64,000 bases of DNA, from positions 62,001-126,000 of the forward strand of contig NZ_QEOO01000037.1 of NCBI RefSeq assembly GCF_003121585.1, in the 5' to 3' direction. The stretch's first letter is position 1, and every line of letters starts with the position of its first letter. Positions 41,397 to 50,399 of this stretch are shown here, piece after piece. Source of the DNA: Nocardioides speluncae (lineage in GTDB: Bacteria; Actinomycetota; Actinomycetes; Propionibacteriales; Nocardioidaceae). The position numbers and the translations under genes were made by a program. Under the pieces are notes generated by a model. It was not told the origin of the DNA, did not search any database, and saw only the letters and a list, made by a program, of their open reading frames with translations.

Positions 41397-41420
41397 GCCC
41401 TTCATGGTATGCGAATCTCA

Positions 41421-41442
41421 TTACGGGACAGCAGTCCCATAA
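41421..41442. promoter_or_regulatory. Operator-like palindrome between TetR and cupin genes
   Basis: TTACGGGAC and GTCCCATAA are inverted around AGCA, with one mismatch in 18 paired positions. The place between divergent genes and the length suit a TetR dimer operator. Confidence 0.65.
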
Positions 41443-41458
41443 GCGATGGGAGTGTCAG

Positions 41459-41929
41459 ATGATCGAACAGCAGACGCTCGAGCCGGTGATTCGACGGGCC
41501 GGTGAGGGCGAGAAGAGGTGGTTCTTCGGCGGTGGCGTGTTCACCTGGAAGCTCAGCAGCGCCAACGAGGACATCCACCTGTGGGAGGTCGACATGGTCG
41601 AGGGCAAGTGGACCCCTGTCCACACGCACCCGGTGTCGGAGTCCATGTGGGTGCTCGAGGGGCAGATCCGGTACCGCGTCAATGACGACGAACACAAGCT
41701 CGGAGCCGGCGACTTCGTGATGGTCCCGGCAGGCGTTCCTCACGCCTTCATGGTCACGAGCCCGACGGCCAAGGTTCTCGGCATTCAGCCCACGTGCGAG
41801 TGTGAGCCCTTCTACCGTGGCGCCAGCGAACCCTTCGAGGGATCGGCGTGTGTCGTGGACTTCGCACGGATCGCGCAGAGCGCCGAGCAGTACGGCGGCA
41901 TCGAGATCGTGGGACCCCCGCCGTTCTGA
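41459..41929 (+). CDS. Cupin-domain protein
   Basis: 156 residues from ATG 41459. Two cupin motifs: the first WTPVHTHPVSESMWVLEG with metal-binding HTH and E, the second PAGVPHAFMVTS with H. The amino part (RRAGEGEKRWFFGGGVFTWKLS) and the length fit single-domain cupins such as dioxygenase- or quercetinase-like proteins. Substrate unknown. Controlled probably by the divergent TetR regulator. Confidence 0.85.
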   Translation: MIEQQTLEPVIRRAGEGEKRWFFGGGVFTWKLSSANEDIHLWEVDMVEGKWTPVHTHPVSESMWVLEGQIRYRVNDDEHKLGAGDFVMVPAGVPHAFMVTSPTAKVLGIQPTCECEPFYRGASEPFEGSACVVDFARIAQSAEQYGGIEIVGPPPF

Positions 41930-41950
41930 ACCGCACGCACGTAGGCCCCT

Positions 41951-42376
41951 CTACGCCTTGCGGGCCAGCTCCCAGACTCCTGGCTTGCCCTTCGTCATCG
42001 ACCCTTCGTCGATCAGTGCCAGGCGCGCTCGGCGGGCGGCGTACTGCCAGCGCAGCTCGCCCTGCGGCATCGTCTCGGCGTCCCCGGGCAGCAGGCTGTC
42101 CGCGGCCCTGAGCTCCAGCTCCTGGAAGAGCGCCTCGGCGGGCAGCTCGCCTCCGGCTTCCTGCAGTACGGCGAGGATCACCGGCTTGAACGCCTCGGGT
42201 GGCGTCCATTTTCTGCGCACCGGCTTGTCCGGGACGCCAGGGGTGCGAGTGCGCGCGGGAGTGCGTGGCTTCGGCTTCGGCTTGGGCGGCGGCTTGACGG
42301 TTGGCAGCGGCGGCGGCTGACCGTGAACGCACTGGGAGAGCGGCAGATCGCAGAAATCGCAGTAGTCGTCGGCCAT
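41951..42376 (-). CDS. Zinc-knuckle/proline linker/winged-helix protein of unknown function
   Basis: 141 residues from ATG 42376. Near the amino end is DDYCDFCDLPLSQCVHG, a C-x2-C … C-x-H zinc-ribbon-like knuckle, then a long Pro/Lys/Arg-rich linker (about residues 25-55), then a helical domain (FKPVILAVLQEAGGELPAEALFQELELRAADSL … LRWQYAARRARLALIDEGSMTKG) of winged-helix appearance, like an Mrr amino domain. Probable nucleic-acid binding. Converges on the cupin gene with 21 bp between the stops. Confidence 0.65.
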   Translation of the reverse strand: MADDYCDFCDLPLSQCVHGQPPPLPTVKPPPKPKPKPRTPARTRTPGVPDKPVRRKWTPPEAFKPVILAVLQEAGGELPAEALFQELELRAADSLLPGDAETMPQGELRWQYAARRARLALIDEGSMTKGKPGVWELARKA

Positions 42377-42414
42377 CACGGATCACCTTACCCACTGTGC
42401 GAGAGGATCTCAGC

Positions 42415-43179
42415 GTGAGCCGTCGCGCCCTGGTCCGCCGTCCCAGTCCTCGCCTGGCCGAAGGCCTGCTTACCCACATCGAGCGGGTTCCCGTCGACGT
42501 CGAGTTGGCGTTGCGCCAGTGGGACGGCTACGTCGCCGCGCTGCACGCCGAGGGCTGGGAGACCGTCGAGGTCCCGCCGGCCCCCGACTGTCCCGACTCG
42601 GTCTTCGTCGAGGACACGGTCGTCATGTACGCCGACCTCGCGGTGATCTCGCGGCCGGGCGCCGACGAGCGGAAGCCCGAGACGGCAGCAACCGAGCAGA
42701 CGCTGCGCGAGCTGGGCTACCGGATCGCTCACATCGAGGCGCCAGGGACGCTTGACGGCGGTGACGTGCTCAAGCACGACGGCGTGGTGTGGGTCGGGCT
42801 CGGCGGGCGCACCAACCAGGCCGGGGTCGCCCAGCTCGCCGGCCAGCTGGAGCCGCTGGGCGCGAAGGTGGTCGGCGTACCGCTGACCAAGGTGCTGCAC
42901 CTGAAGTCGGCGGTCACCGCCCTGCCCGACGGGACCGTCGTGGGGTTCGAGGAGCATGTCGACGACCCGAGCGTCTGGTCGCGCTTCCTCGCCATACCCG
43001 AGGAGCCCGGCGCCCACGTCGTACTGCTGGACGAGAACACGGTGCTGATGTCGGCCAGCGCCCCGCGGACCCGGCGGCTCTACGAGGAGCGCGGCCTGCG
43101 CGTCGTCGCCGTGGAGATGACGGAGTTCGAAAAGCTCGAGGGCTGCGTCACGTGCCTCTCGGTGCGGCTTCGCCGCTAA
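42415..43179 (+). CDS. Dimethylargininase (DDAH)-like amidinotransferase-fold enzyme
   Basis: 254 residues from GTG 42415, with GAGAGGA at suitable spacing. PDSVFVEDTVVMYADLAVISRPGADERKPE, GTLDGGDVLKHDGVVWVGLGGRTN and the terminal GCVTCLSVRL are typical of DDAH, the last providing the catalytic Cys; HLKSAVTAL supplies the His. DDAH hydrolyses methylated arginines to citrulline. An arginine deiminase or agmatine deiminase role is less likely from length. The end overlaps the convergent LysR gene by 32 bp. Confidence 0.85.
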   Translation: MSRRALVRRPSPRLAEGLLTHIERVPVDVELALRQWDGYVAALHAEGWETVEVPPAPDCPDSVFVEDTVVMYADLAVISRPGADERKPETAATEQTLRELGYRIAHIEAPGTLDGGDVLKHDGVVWVGLGGRTNQAGVAQLAGQLEPLGAKVVGVPLTKVLHLKSAVTALPDGTVVGFEEHVDDPSVWSRFLAIPEEPGAHVVLLDENTVLMSASAPRTRRLYEERGLRVVAVEMTEFEKLEGCVTCLSVRLRR

Positions 43180-44080
43180 AGCCCGGATCCACCGAGCTGA
43201 GCTCCCAGGTGGCCTCGATGAAGGCCAGCAGACGCGCCGCCGGCGGGGCCAGCGGGTGGTCGGTGCGCCAGGTGAGGCCGACGGTACGGCGCGCCTGGGG
43301 CGTGGTCAGTGCGATGCCGACGGTGCCGGACTGGCCGGCGAACTGCCCGGGGACGATCGCCACGCCTAGGCCGGCCGCGACCAGGCCTTCGATCGTGGCG
43401 AGGTCGGCGCTTTCGAAGGAGACCTTCATCGCGATGCCCGCCTCCGCGAGCAGGCCGGTGATCTGGGAGCGATGGCCGAACCCGGTCGGCGTGGTCACGA
43501 GCTCGTCGTCGGCGAGCTCGGCGAGGTCGACGCGCCTTCGCTTCCTGAGCCGGTGGGACGGCGGGACGATGAGCACCAGCCGCTCGTGCTGCAGCGGCAG
43601 CCATCCGTAGTCGCCGGCGGGCCGCGCGGAGGTGATCGCGAGCTCGCAGGCGCCGCTGACGAGGTCCCGCAGGATGTCGTGCCCTGGCTCCTGGCTCAGC
43701 AGCACCCTGATTGCGGGCGCGTGCTGGTGGAAGGCCCGCAGCAGCCGAGGCACGAGCGAGGTCGCCATCGAGTCGAGGAAGGCAAGCCGGACGACGCCGC
43801 TGTCGGGGTCGAGGCGGCTGGACAGCTCGGCCAGGAACTGGTCGTAGCGAGCGAGCACGTCCCGGGCGGCGGCTACGGCCAGCTCGCCGTTGGGACTGAG
43901 CTGGACGCCGGTCGGGACGCGCTCGAAGATCCGGGCGCCGAGCTCGCCCTCGACCCTGGCCAGCGCCCGCGACAGGGTCGGCTGGCTGACGCCGAGGGTC
44001 GCTGCCGTGTCTGTCACGTGCTCGTTGTCCGCGACGGACACCAGCCATCGGAGATCGCGAATCAGCACGGCAATAATCAT
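43148..44080 (-). CDS. LysR-family transcriptional regulator
   Basis: 310 residues from ATG 44080, which lies inside a 7-bp inverted repeat; upstream ATG 44098 and GTG 44068 are alternatives. The HTH is VTDTAATLGVSQPTLSRALARVEGELGARIFERV at the amino end, followed by the effector domain. Divergent from the MFS transporter gene, which it probably controls, as is usual for LysR regulators. It converges on DDAH with a 32-bp overlap. Confidence 0.9.
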   Translation of the reverse strand: MIIAVLIRDLRWLVSVADNEHVTDTAATLGVSQPTLSRALARVEGELGARIFERVPTGVQLSPNGELAVAAARDVLARYDQFLAELSSRLDPDSGVVRLAFLDSMATSLVPRLLRAFHQHAPAIRVLLSQEPGHDILRDLVSGACELAITSARPAGDYGWLPLQHERLVLIVPPSHRLRKRRRVDLAELADDELVTTPTGFGHRSQITGLLAEAGIAMKVSFESADLATIEGLVAAGLGVAIVPGQFAGQSGTVGIALTTPQARRTVGLTWRTDHPLAPPAARLLAFIEATWELSSVDPGFSGEAAPRGT

Positions 44081-44095
44081 ACGCAATCCGTATGA
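44077..44095. promoter_or_regulatory. Inverted repeat in the LysR/MFS intergenic region
   Basis: TCATACG and CGTATGA are perfect inverted repeats around CAATC. The place at the LysR 5' end facing the MFS gene is that of a LysR recognition site. A weaker similar sequence (GACGTATG) follows near 44118. Confidence 0.55.
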
Positions 44096-44150
44096 CAAAG
44101 CGTCGTTCTAGGCATTGGACGTATGTACTTCGGCGGCGCATCCTCGATTG

Positions 44151-45380
44151 GTGAGCGCTGTCCACACCCTTGCTCCTCCCGCAACCGACCGATACCTCCC
44201 CGGAACCGCCGGCTACCGACGCGTCCTGGTGTCGCTGTTCGCCGCGGGGATGGCCACCTTCGTCCTGATGTACGACACCCAGGCGCTGCTCCCGGAGCTG
44301 GCCACGGCGTTCGACGTGTCTCCGTCGCAGAGCACGCTGACCATGTCGCTGACCACCGCGGCGCTCGCGGTCTCACTCCTCTTCGTCGGACCGCTGTCGG
44401 AGGTGGTCGGCCGCACCCGCCTCATCCACCTCTCGCTGTGTGCGTCCGTCGTGGTCGCGCTGGCGTGCGCCCTGGCGCCCAGCTGGCACGCCCTGATGGT
44501 CCTGCGTCTCCTCCAGGGCATCACCCTGGCCGGCCTGCCTGCCGTCGCGACCGCCTACCTGCGCGAGGAGCTCCACCACTCCGCCCAGGCGCGGGCGGCC
44601 GGCCTCTATATCGGCGGCACCGCGATCGGAGGCATGGCGGGTCGGCTCGTCACCGCGCCGGTCGCGGACCTCCTCGGCTGGCGGTGGGCGATGGCCTCAG
44701 CCGCGCTCTTCGCGCTGCTATGCACGGTGGTCGTGGCGGTCAACCTGCCGGCCTCCCGGCGGTTCGTCGCCACCTCCGTCGACCGGCGTACCTTCGCCAC
44801 CATGGCGCGCGGCGCGCTCCGCGACCCCGCGCTGCTCGCGCTCTACGGACTCGGTGCCTGCGGGGTCGGCGCGCTCGTCGCGGTCTTCAACGCTCTCAGC
44901 TTCCGGCTGACCTCCGCACCGTTCGCGCTCACCGGCGCCTCGCTCAGCCTGATCTACCTGGTCTACGTGCTGGGGACCGCGAGCTCGACGATCTCGGGTC
45001 GCCTCGCCGATGCCCTCGGCCGGCGCGCGATCCTCCCGGCCGGATGCGCCATCGCCGTCACCGGCGTACTCCTCACCCTGCTGCCCAGCCTGCCCGTGAT
45101 CGTCCTCGGCCTCGCGGCGCTGACCGTCGGGTTCTTCGTCATCCACGGCCTGGCCAGCGGGTGGGTGACCGCGCGTGCCCACGCCTCCGGCAACAGCCCC
45201 GGCCAGGCGGTGGCCTTCTACCTCTTCTGCTACTACGTCGGCTCGTCGGTGTTCGGCAACCTCGGCAGTACGGCGTGGACGCACGCCGGCTGGAACGGCG
45301 TGGTCGTTCTCGCCACCGGCCTGCTCGGGATCACCTGCCTCCTCGCGGTCACCCTCCGCCGGATCCCAGCGTTGATCTGA
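44151..45380 (+). CDS. MFS transporter (AraJ/YnfM-like)
   Basis: 409 residues from GTG 44151 (44115 is an in-frame alternative). Twelve membrane helices; the MFS motif GPLSEVVGRTRLIHLSL lies after the second, GTAIGGMAGRLVTAPVADLLGWRWAM in the middle, and GRLADALGRRAILPAGCAIAV repeats the motif in the second half. Substrate unknown, probably drug or sugar efflux of the DHA1 type. Divergent from the LysR gene. Confidence 0.85.
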   Translation: MSAVHTLAPPATDRYLPGTAGYRRVLVSLFAAGMATFVLMYDTQALLPELATAFDVSPSQSTLTMSLTTAALAVSLLFVGPLSEVVGRTRLIHLSLCASVVVALACALAPSWHALMVLRLLQGITLAGLPAVATAYLREELHHSAQARAAGLYIGGTAIGGMAGRLVTAPVADLLGWRWAMASAALFALLCTVVVAVNLPASRRFVATSVDRRTFATMARGALRDPALLALYGLGACGVGALVAVFNALSFRLTSAPFALTGASLSLIYLVYVLGTASSTISGRLADALGRRAILPAGCAIAVTGVLLTLLPSLPVIVLGLAALTVGFFVIHGLASGWVTARAHASGNSPGQAVAFYLFCYYVGSSVFGNLGSTAWTHAGWNGVVVLATGLLGITCLLAVTLRRIPALI

Positions 45381-45432
45381 GGTCGTCTGCTACGCCTTGT
45401 CGTATGACGGTCGAGCTGTTCGTAGAACTGGT

Positions 45433-46275
45433 ATGACTCAGATGCAGCACGCAGGACCCGTCGCCCGCCGTCTCTTCGACCTCACCGAGCCGATCGCGCT
45501 GGTGAACTTCTTCTCGCCGGAGCCCAACGACGCGATGGCGGCGCTCGGCTTCCGCAACTACTGGGACGGCTACTTCGCGGGACGTGCTGCGCCGCTCGGC
45601 CGGGTCCCGGCCACGGTGGTCCACGCGGCCTTCTACAGCTTCGCCGACGGCGAGGCTGCCCGCCACATCCCCAAGGTCTGCGAGACGACAACGCCCGAGG
45701 CGGCGCACGCCGCGCGTGAGCAGGGCTGCGTCGCGGCGCTCCGGCGGATCCTCGGCGACCTCGTCGAGACTCCGGGGCTCACCCGCGCTGCCGAGCTCCT
45801 CGCCAAGGCTTCGACCAGCGCGCCGACCGAAGGGCGGGTCATGTACGCCGCGCTCCGCGCCCTCCCGATGCCCGAGGAGCCGGTGGCCCGGCTCTGGCAC
45901 GCGTCGAACATGCTCCGCGAACACCGCGGAGACGGCCACATCGCTGCCCTGGTCTCCGAGCGGATCGGCGGGATCGAGGCCCATGTGCTCAGTGCCCTCG
46001 CCAGCGGCATCTACCCGGCGGAGTCGTTCGGCCGGATCCACCACCTCCCGAAGAGCCACCTGGCCAAGGTCATGGACGGCCTGCGCGACCGCGGCCTCCT
46101 CGATGCCGACGGTCGGCTCACCGACGCCGGCCGTGCGACGAAGGAGCGGATCGAAGCGCTGACCGACACGCTCGCGGCGGCGCCGTACGACGGACTGGAG
46201 CCGCCCGAGCTCGACCAGCTGAGCACGCTGCTCGAGCCGATCTCCAGCAGGCTGCAGGCCACGGGATCGAGGTAG
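45433..46275 (+). CDS. SCO6745-family protein (HTH-like)
   Basis: 280 residues from ATG 45433. FSPEPNDAMAALGFRNYWDGYFAGRAAPLGRVPATVVHAAFYSF is the typical opening of the family named after Streptomyces SCO6745; the carboxy half is a winged-helix-like segment (HHLPKSHLAKVMDGLRDRGLLDADGRLTDAG) resembling a MarR domain. The function of the family is not known. 52 bp behind the MFS gene on the same strand. Confidence 0.85.
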   Translation: MTQMQHAGPVARRLFDLTEPIALVNFFSPEPNDAMAALGFRNYWDGYFAGRAAPLGRVPATVVHAAFYSFADGEAARHIPKVCETTTPEAAHAAREQGCVAALRRILGDLVETPGLTRAAELLAKASTSAPTEGRVMYAALRALPMPEEPVARLWHASNMLREHRGDGHIAALVSERIGGIEAHVLSALASGIYPAESFGRIHHLPKSHLAKVMDGLRDRGLLDADGRLTDAGRATKERIEALTDTLAAAPYDGLEPPELDQLSTLLEPISSRLQATGSR

Positions 46276-46360
46276 GTCGTCGCGGACCGATGAGAAGCAG
46301 CCGGTCATCAGGTCGTACCTGCGTCAGTAGATGGATAGAGCTGAATGACGAGAGGGCACG

Positions 46361-47566
46361 ATGAGCGAAATCAGGGTGCTGGTGACGGGAGCGAGCATCG
46401 CGGGTCCCGCGCTGGCCCATTGGCTGCGCCGACGGGGAGTCGAGGTGACCGTGGTGGAGCAGGCACCCGGACTGCGTCCGGGGGGTCAGGCCGTGGACGC
46501 GCGCGGGGTGGCCAAGGAGGTCATCCGTCGGATGGGCCTCGACGCCGAGGTGCGCGCGGCCTGCACCGACACCGCCGGCGCCTACAGGGTGGACGCGGAC
46601 GGGAACGTGCTCGAGACGTTCCGCGCCGACGACCACGACGGTGACGGGTACATCTCCGAGATCGAGATCCTTCGCGGCGACCTGTCCCAGGTGCTGTACG
46701 ACGAGACCCGCGACGGCGTCGAGTACCTCTTCGGCGACCGCATCGCCGAGCTGGCCCAGGACGCGGACGGTGTCGACGTCACCTTCGTCGGCGGCGACCG
46801 GCGGCACTTCGACCTGGTGATCGGCGCCGACGGGCTGCACTCGGCGCTGCGGGCGATGGTCTTCGGGCCGCGCGAGCAGTTCGTCCGCCACCTCGGGCTC
46901 GTGCTGGCCTTCTACACCGTGCCGAACGAGTTCGGACTGGACGGCTGGGCGATGGACTACCACGATGCGGGGCGCTCCGCGGGACTGCGACCCGTCCCCG
47001 ACGCCACCAAGGCGATCGCCATGCTCTCCTTCCCCGCACCCGACTTCGACATCGACTACCGCGACGTCGAGGCCCAGAAGCGGCTCCTGCGCGAGCAGAT
47101 GGCCGGCTTCGGCTGGTTGACGCCGGGGATCCTCGCGCACCTGGACGACACTCCGGACTTCTACCTCGACCAGGTCGCCCAGGTGGTGATGGACAGCTGG
47201 CACGTCGGGCGGGTGGGGCTTCTCGGGGATGCGGCGTTCAGCGCGTCGCCGATGTCGGGGGCGGGCACCGGGCTGGCCCTGGTCGGCGCCTACCTGTTGG
47301 CCGGCGAGCTCGCCGCCGCCGACTGGGACCCGGAGGCCGGCTTCGCCGCCTACAGGAAGCAGATGCAGGACTACGTCGAGGCCAACCAGGAGATCGGCCG
47401 GCTGCATGTGCAGATGCTCACTCCCTCCGACCCGGGTGCCGAGGCGAGTCCCGAGGCCGACATGGACGCGTTCACCGCGCTGATCGACCGCGCCGTCGGC
47501 GGCCCCGAACTGCCCGACTACGACGGTGTGCCGGACTCCGGGGCACGCCGGCGCCCAGAGAGCTGA
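46361..47566 (+). CDS. FAD-dependent monooxygenase (PHBH/TetX type)
   Basis: 401 residues from ATG 46361. The FAD dinucleotide motif is VTGASIAGPALAHWLRRRGVEVTVVEQAPG at the amino end, the DG motif is LVIGADGLHSALR near 165, and GLLGDAAFSASPMSGAGTGLAL near 290 is the GD motif. Such enzymes hydroxylate aromatic rings with NAD(P)H; in actinobacteria the group includes antibiotic-modifying and degradation enzymes. Substrate unknown. No neighbour suggests a pathway. Confidence 0.85.
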   Translation: MSEIRVLVTGASIAGPALAHWLRRRGVEVTVVEQAPGLRPGGQAVDARGVAKEVIRRMGLDAEVRAACTDTAGAYRVDADGNVLETFRADDHDGDGYISEIEILRGDLSQVLYDETRDGVEYLFGDRIAELAQDADGVDVTFVGGDRRHFDLVIGADGLHSALRAMVFGPREQFVRHLGLVLAFYTVPNEFGLDGWAMDYHDAGRSAGLRPVPDATKAIAMLSFPAPDFDIDYRDVEAQKRLLREQMAGFGWLTPGILAHLDDTPDFYLDQVAQVVMDSWHVGRVGLLGDAAFSASPMSGAGTGLALVGAYLLAGELAAADWDPEAGFAAYRKQMQDYVEANQEIGRLHVQMLTPSDPGAEASPEADMDAFTALIDRAVGGPELPDYDGVPDSGARRRPES

Positions 47567-47623
47567 TCCGATCATCCGGCGCCGACGTGTTGCATATTTG
47601 CAACAGTTGCCTAGTCTGGATTC

Positions 47624-48394
47624 ATGGATCTTGCGGAGCGCATCTCCACCCTGCGCCGGGTGAACGGGCTGAGTGCTCGTCAGCTCGCGGCACTGGTCGA
47701 CGTTGCCCCGACGACAGTGACCCGGATCGAGTCCGGGGTGGTCAGCCCGTCGTTCGACCTGGCGCGGGAGATCCTGATGGTCCTCGGGGAGCCGATCGGG
47801 TGCACCGGGCTCGCCGATCCTGCGGCGATCGCTGCGGCGCGGATCGCGGTCGACCCGGCGCTCGAGACTGCCGTGAAGCCCGGCGTCAAGGCCGGCGTCA
47901 ACGCATGGCAGCAGCGATGGGCGCGCATCGGACTCGTCATCGCCGGTCGGGCGGTGCCCGGCAAGGAGGCAGACCTGCTCTTCCTCGCGGGACGTGCCGC
48001 GCGGCTGACGCGCCGGCCGGGCGCCATAGACCTCAAGGCTGGTCCGAGCGCGTACGCCATCGCCGAGACGCTTGGCGGTGCCGGAGTCGACTACGCGCTG
48101 ACGGGCGATGCCGGAGCGAACCTCTACCGTTCGAGCGCCGGCGAGGTCTGGCCGGTGCTGTACGTCGAGGACATCGCCCGCGCTGCCGATGCGACCGGCC
48201 TCGCGCGGAAAGAACCAGGCTCGTTCGGCCTGCGGGTCACGCTGATCCCATTCGACGGCGTGAGCGAGCTGGGGCGGACCAAGATTGACGGAATCTCCGT
48301 CGCGGCACGCGACCAGGTGATCCTCGACGGCTACGGCGGCATTGACCGCATGGCCGAGCAGGCCGACATCCTGACGGGGCGACGGGTCGCATGA
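47624..48394 (+). CDS. AbiEi-like antitoxin with amino-terminal helix-turn-helix
   Basis: 256 residues from ATG 47624. Residues 1-60 form an XRE-like HTH (STLRRVNGLSARQLAALVDVAPTTVTRIESG); the remainder resembles the AbiEi antitoxin (YALTGDAGANLY, VLYVEDIARAAD, GYGGIDRMAEQADIL). AbiE type IV systems pair such an antitoxin with the nucleotidyltransferase toxin AbiEii; the overlapping gene (ATGA) has lost much of its sequence. The XRE-plus-AbiEi fusion may still regulate its own promoter. Confidence is lower for the exact family. Confidence 0.7.
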   Translation: MDLAERISTLRRVNGLSARQLAALVDVAPTTVTRIESGVVSPSFDLAREILMVLGEPIGCTGLADPAAIAAARIAVDPALETAVKPGVKAGVNAWQQRWARIGLVIAGRAVPGKEADLLFLAGRAARLTRRPGAIDLKAGPSAYAIAETLGGAGVDYALTGDAGANLYRSSAGEVWPVLYVEDIARAADATGLARKEPGSFGLRVTLIPFDGVSELGRTKIDGISVAARDQVILDGYGGIDRMAEQADILTGRRVA

Positions 48395-48858
48395 CCGAGC
48401 TCAAGACTCCTCGCTCCGAGACCGAGTGGAGTCGCCGCGCGATCATCAACGTGGTCGACGTCCTGGCGGCACATGCCGACTCCTTGACGTTGATCGGAGC
48501 CCACGCCGTCCTGCTTCGCACGGCCGACCTCGACGTGCCACAGATGCGGTTCAACCAGCGCAGGGCAAACTCACCGTCGGCAACGCCTTGGGCCTCGAGC
48601 TCGCGGCGTTCGATCGATCACGCATGACGATCACCGACTTCGCCGACCCGCGGGCGTCGGCAAAGATGCACGTCGCGGAGGTCCCTGCGCTCATCTTGGC
48701 CAAAGGCTCCAAGATCCGTGAACGGCTTGGAGTGGACGGCCTCGGTCCTGCGCGACCCGCTGAGCCGTGAGCGCGCCAAGTCCACCTTCGACACGTTCGT
48801 CGACCCCGCCGAGATCGACCGGGTCTTCGACCTATGGCGCGACGTCCTGCGGCCCTGA
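48391..48858 (+). pseudogene. Decayed AbiEii-like nucleotidyltransferase toxin gene
   Basis: Starts properly (RRAIINVVDVLAAHADSLTLIGAHAVLLRTADLDVP) with the GAHA-type nucleotidyltransferase start, but the catalytic D-x-D segment is missing: after LDVPQM the frame changes and jumps to GKLTVGNALGLELAAFDRSRMTITDFADP … KMHVAEVPALILAKGSKIRER, then again to FVDPAEIDRVFDLWRDVLRP. A deletion and two frame changes make it inactive. It overlaps the antitoxin gene by four bases. Confidence 0.75.
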
Positions 48859-48959
48859 GTCACCGGAGGGCAACGCCGGTCGACGGGGTGGAGACGAACC
48901 GCCGGCCATGTCCCCGCGGGCCCGGGCCGCGCTCGGAGTGACCCGCTAGCGTCGGCGTT

Positions 48960-50399
48960 ATGACCGAGCTGAGTCGCGCCGCCGTCGTCGACGCCGTCCG
49001 CTACTTCGACACCTGGCTGAGCTTCCGGCAGCGGTACGCCCGGATCCCCGGGATCCAGGCCGCCGTGCTGTACGGCGACGAGGTGCTGCTGTCGTCGGCG
49101 TACGGCGTGGCAGATCTCGAGTCGGACAGTCCGCTGACGCCACGCCACCTGTTCCGGGTCGCCTCGCACTCGAAGACGTTCACGGCGACGGCGGTCCTGC
49201 AGCTCGTCGAACGCGGCTCGCTCCGGCTCGACGACACGGTCGCCCAGTGGCTGCCGTTCCTGCGGGAGTCGCCGCTTGCCGAGGCGACGGTCCAGGAGTT
49301 GCTGGCGCACGGCGCGGGCGTGACCCGAGACGGTCGCGATGGCGACCACTGGCAGCTGTTCCGGGAGTTCCCCGACGAGGCCGCCGTGCAGGCGATGGGG
49401 CTCGACGACGCCGACGTGCTGCCGATCAGCGATCGCTTCAAGTACTCCAACGTCGGCTACTCACTGCTGGGCATGGTGATTGCCGCGGCGTCCGGACAGC
49501 CCTACAACGCCTACGTTCGCGAGCACATCGTCGACCGGCTCGAGCTGGCGGACACCGGACCCGAGTACGAGCCCGCGCGGGCGGGGGAGTACGCAACCGG
49601 CTACAGCGCCCTGGCGTACGCCGAGCGCCGGATCCCGATCGAGCACGTCGACACCGCGGCGATGGCCGCCGCGACCGGGTTCTACAGCACGGCCGAAGAC
49701 CTGGTCCGCTATGCGGCGGGCCATTTCCACGGCGACGAGCGGCTGCTGACCGACACCTCGAAGCGCCGGATGCAGCGGTCCCAGTGGACGACCGGGCGCG
49801 ACAGCGAGTACGGGCTGGGCTTCGATGTCAGCACAGTCGGCGACCGCCGGGTCGTGGGGCACGGCGGCGGCTATCCCGGGCACATCACCAACACGAAGCT
49901 CGACCCGGTCGACCGCCTGGCGGTGTCGGTCCTGACCAACGCGATCGACGGCGCCGCCGGCGCGTGCGTGACGACGTTCTTCCGGCTCCTCGGGCTGGCG
50001 CTCGACCCGGCAGACTCCGAGCCGGTCCCCGAGGGAGTCGACCTGGACCGCTTCCGCGGCCGCTTCGCGAGCCTGTGGAGCGTCACGGACGTCGCGCGGT
50101 TCGGCGACCGGCTGTACCTGCTGGACCCCACAGCCGACGACCCGACGCACGAACCGACCGCGCTGACCGTCGTCGACGACCGGACGCTGCGCATGATGGG
50201 CGAGAACGGCTTCGGCTCCCGCGGCGAGCCGATGCGCTACACCTTCGGCGACGACGGGATCGAGTCGGTCCGCGGCAGCAGCGGCGGCACCGGCTATCCG
50301 TACGACCGCTTCGCCGCCGCTGCCGCTGCCCGCGACCGGATCACCATCGGCAGACCCCTGATCCCGACCACGGGCGACCGACCGGCGGGCGACGCGTGA
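48960..50399 (+). CDS. Serine hydrolase of the beta-lactamase class C/penicillin-binding type
   Basis: 479 residues from ATG 48960. S-x-x-K is SHSK near residue 66 (VASHSKTFTATAVLQL), the tyrosine motif is KYSNVGYSLL near 160, and GHGGGYPGH replaces the K-T-G box. These are the catalytic residues of the family of esterases, D-aminopeptidases and beta-lactamases; no signal peptide is seen, so a cytoplasmic esterase or peptidase is more likely than antibiotic resistance. The stop overlaps the LuxR-family gene by four bases (GTGA). Confidence 0.85.
   Translation: MTELSRAAVVDAVRYFDTWLSFRQRYARIPGIQAAVLYGDEVLLSSAYGVADLESDSPLTPRHLFRVASHSKTFTATAVLQLVERGSLRLDDTVAQWLPFLRESPLAEATVQELLAHGAGVTRDGRDGDHWQLFREFPDEAAVQAMGLDDADVLPISDRFKYSNVGYSLLGMVIAAASGQPYNAYVREHIVDRLELADTGPEYEPARAGEYATGYSALAYAERRIPIEHVDTAAMAAATGFYSTAEDLVRYAAGHFHGDERLLTDTSKRRMQRSQWTTGRDSEYGLGFDVSTVGDRRVVGHGGGYPGHITNTKLDPVDRLAVSVLTNAIDGAAGACVTTFFRLLGLALDPADSEPVPEGVDLDRFRGRFASLWSVTDVARFGDRLYLLDPTADDPTHEPTALTVVDDRTLRMMGENGFGSRGEPMRYTFGDDGIESVRGSSGGTGYPYDRFAAAAAARDRITIGRPLIPTTGDRPAGDA

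Noticed and set aside
49247..50395. Extending the LuxR-type regulator upstream into the serine hydrolase gene
   Set aside because: The frame is open through the hydrolase gene but lacks family sequence; the GTG at 50396 overlaps the hydrolase stop in the usual manner.
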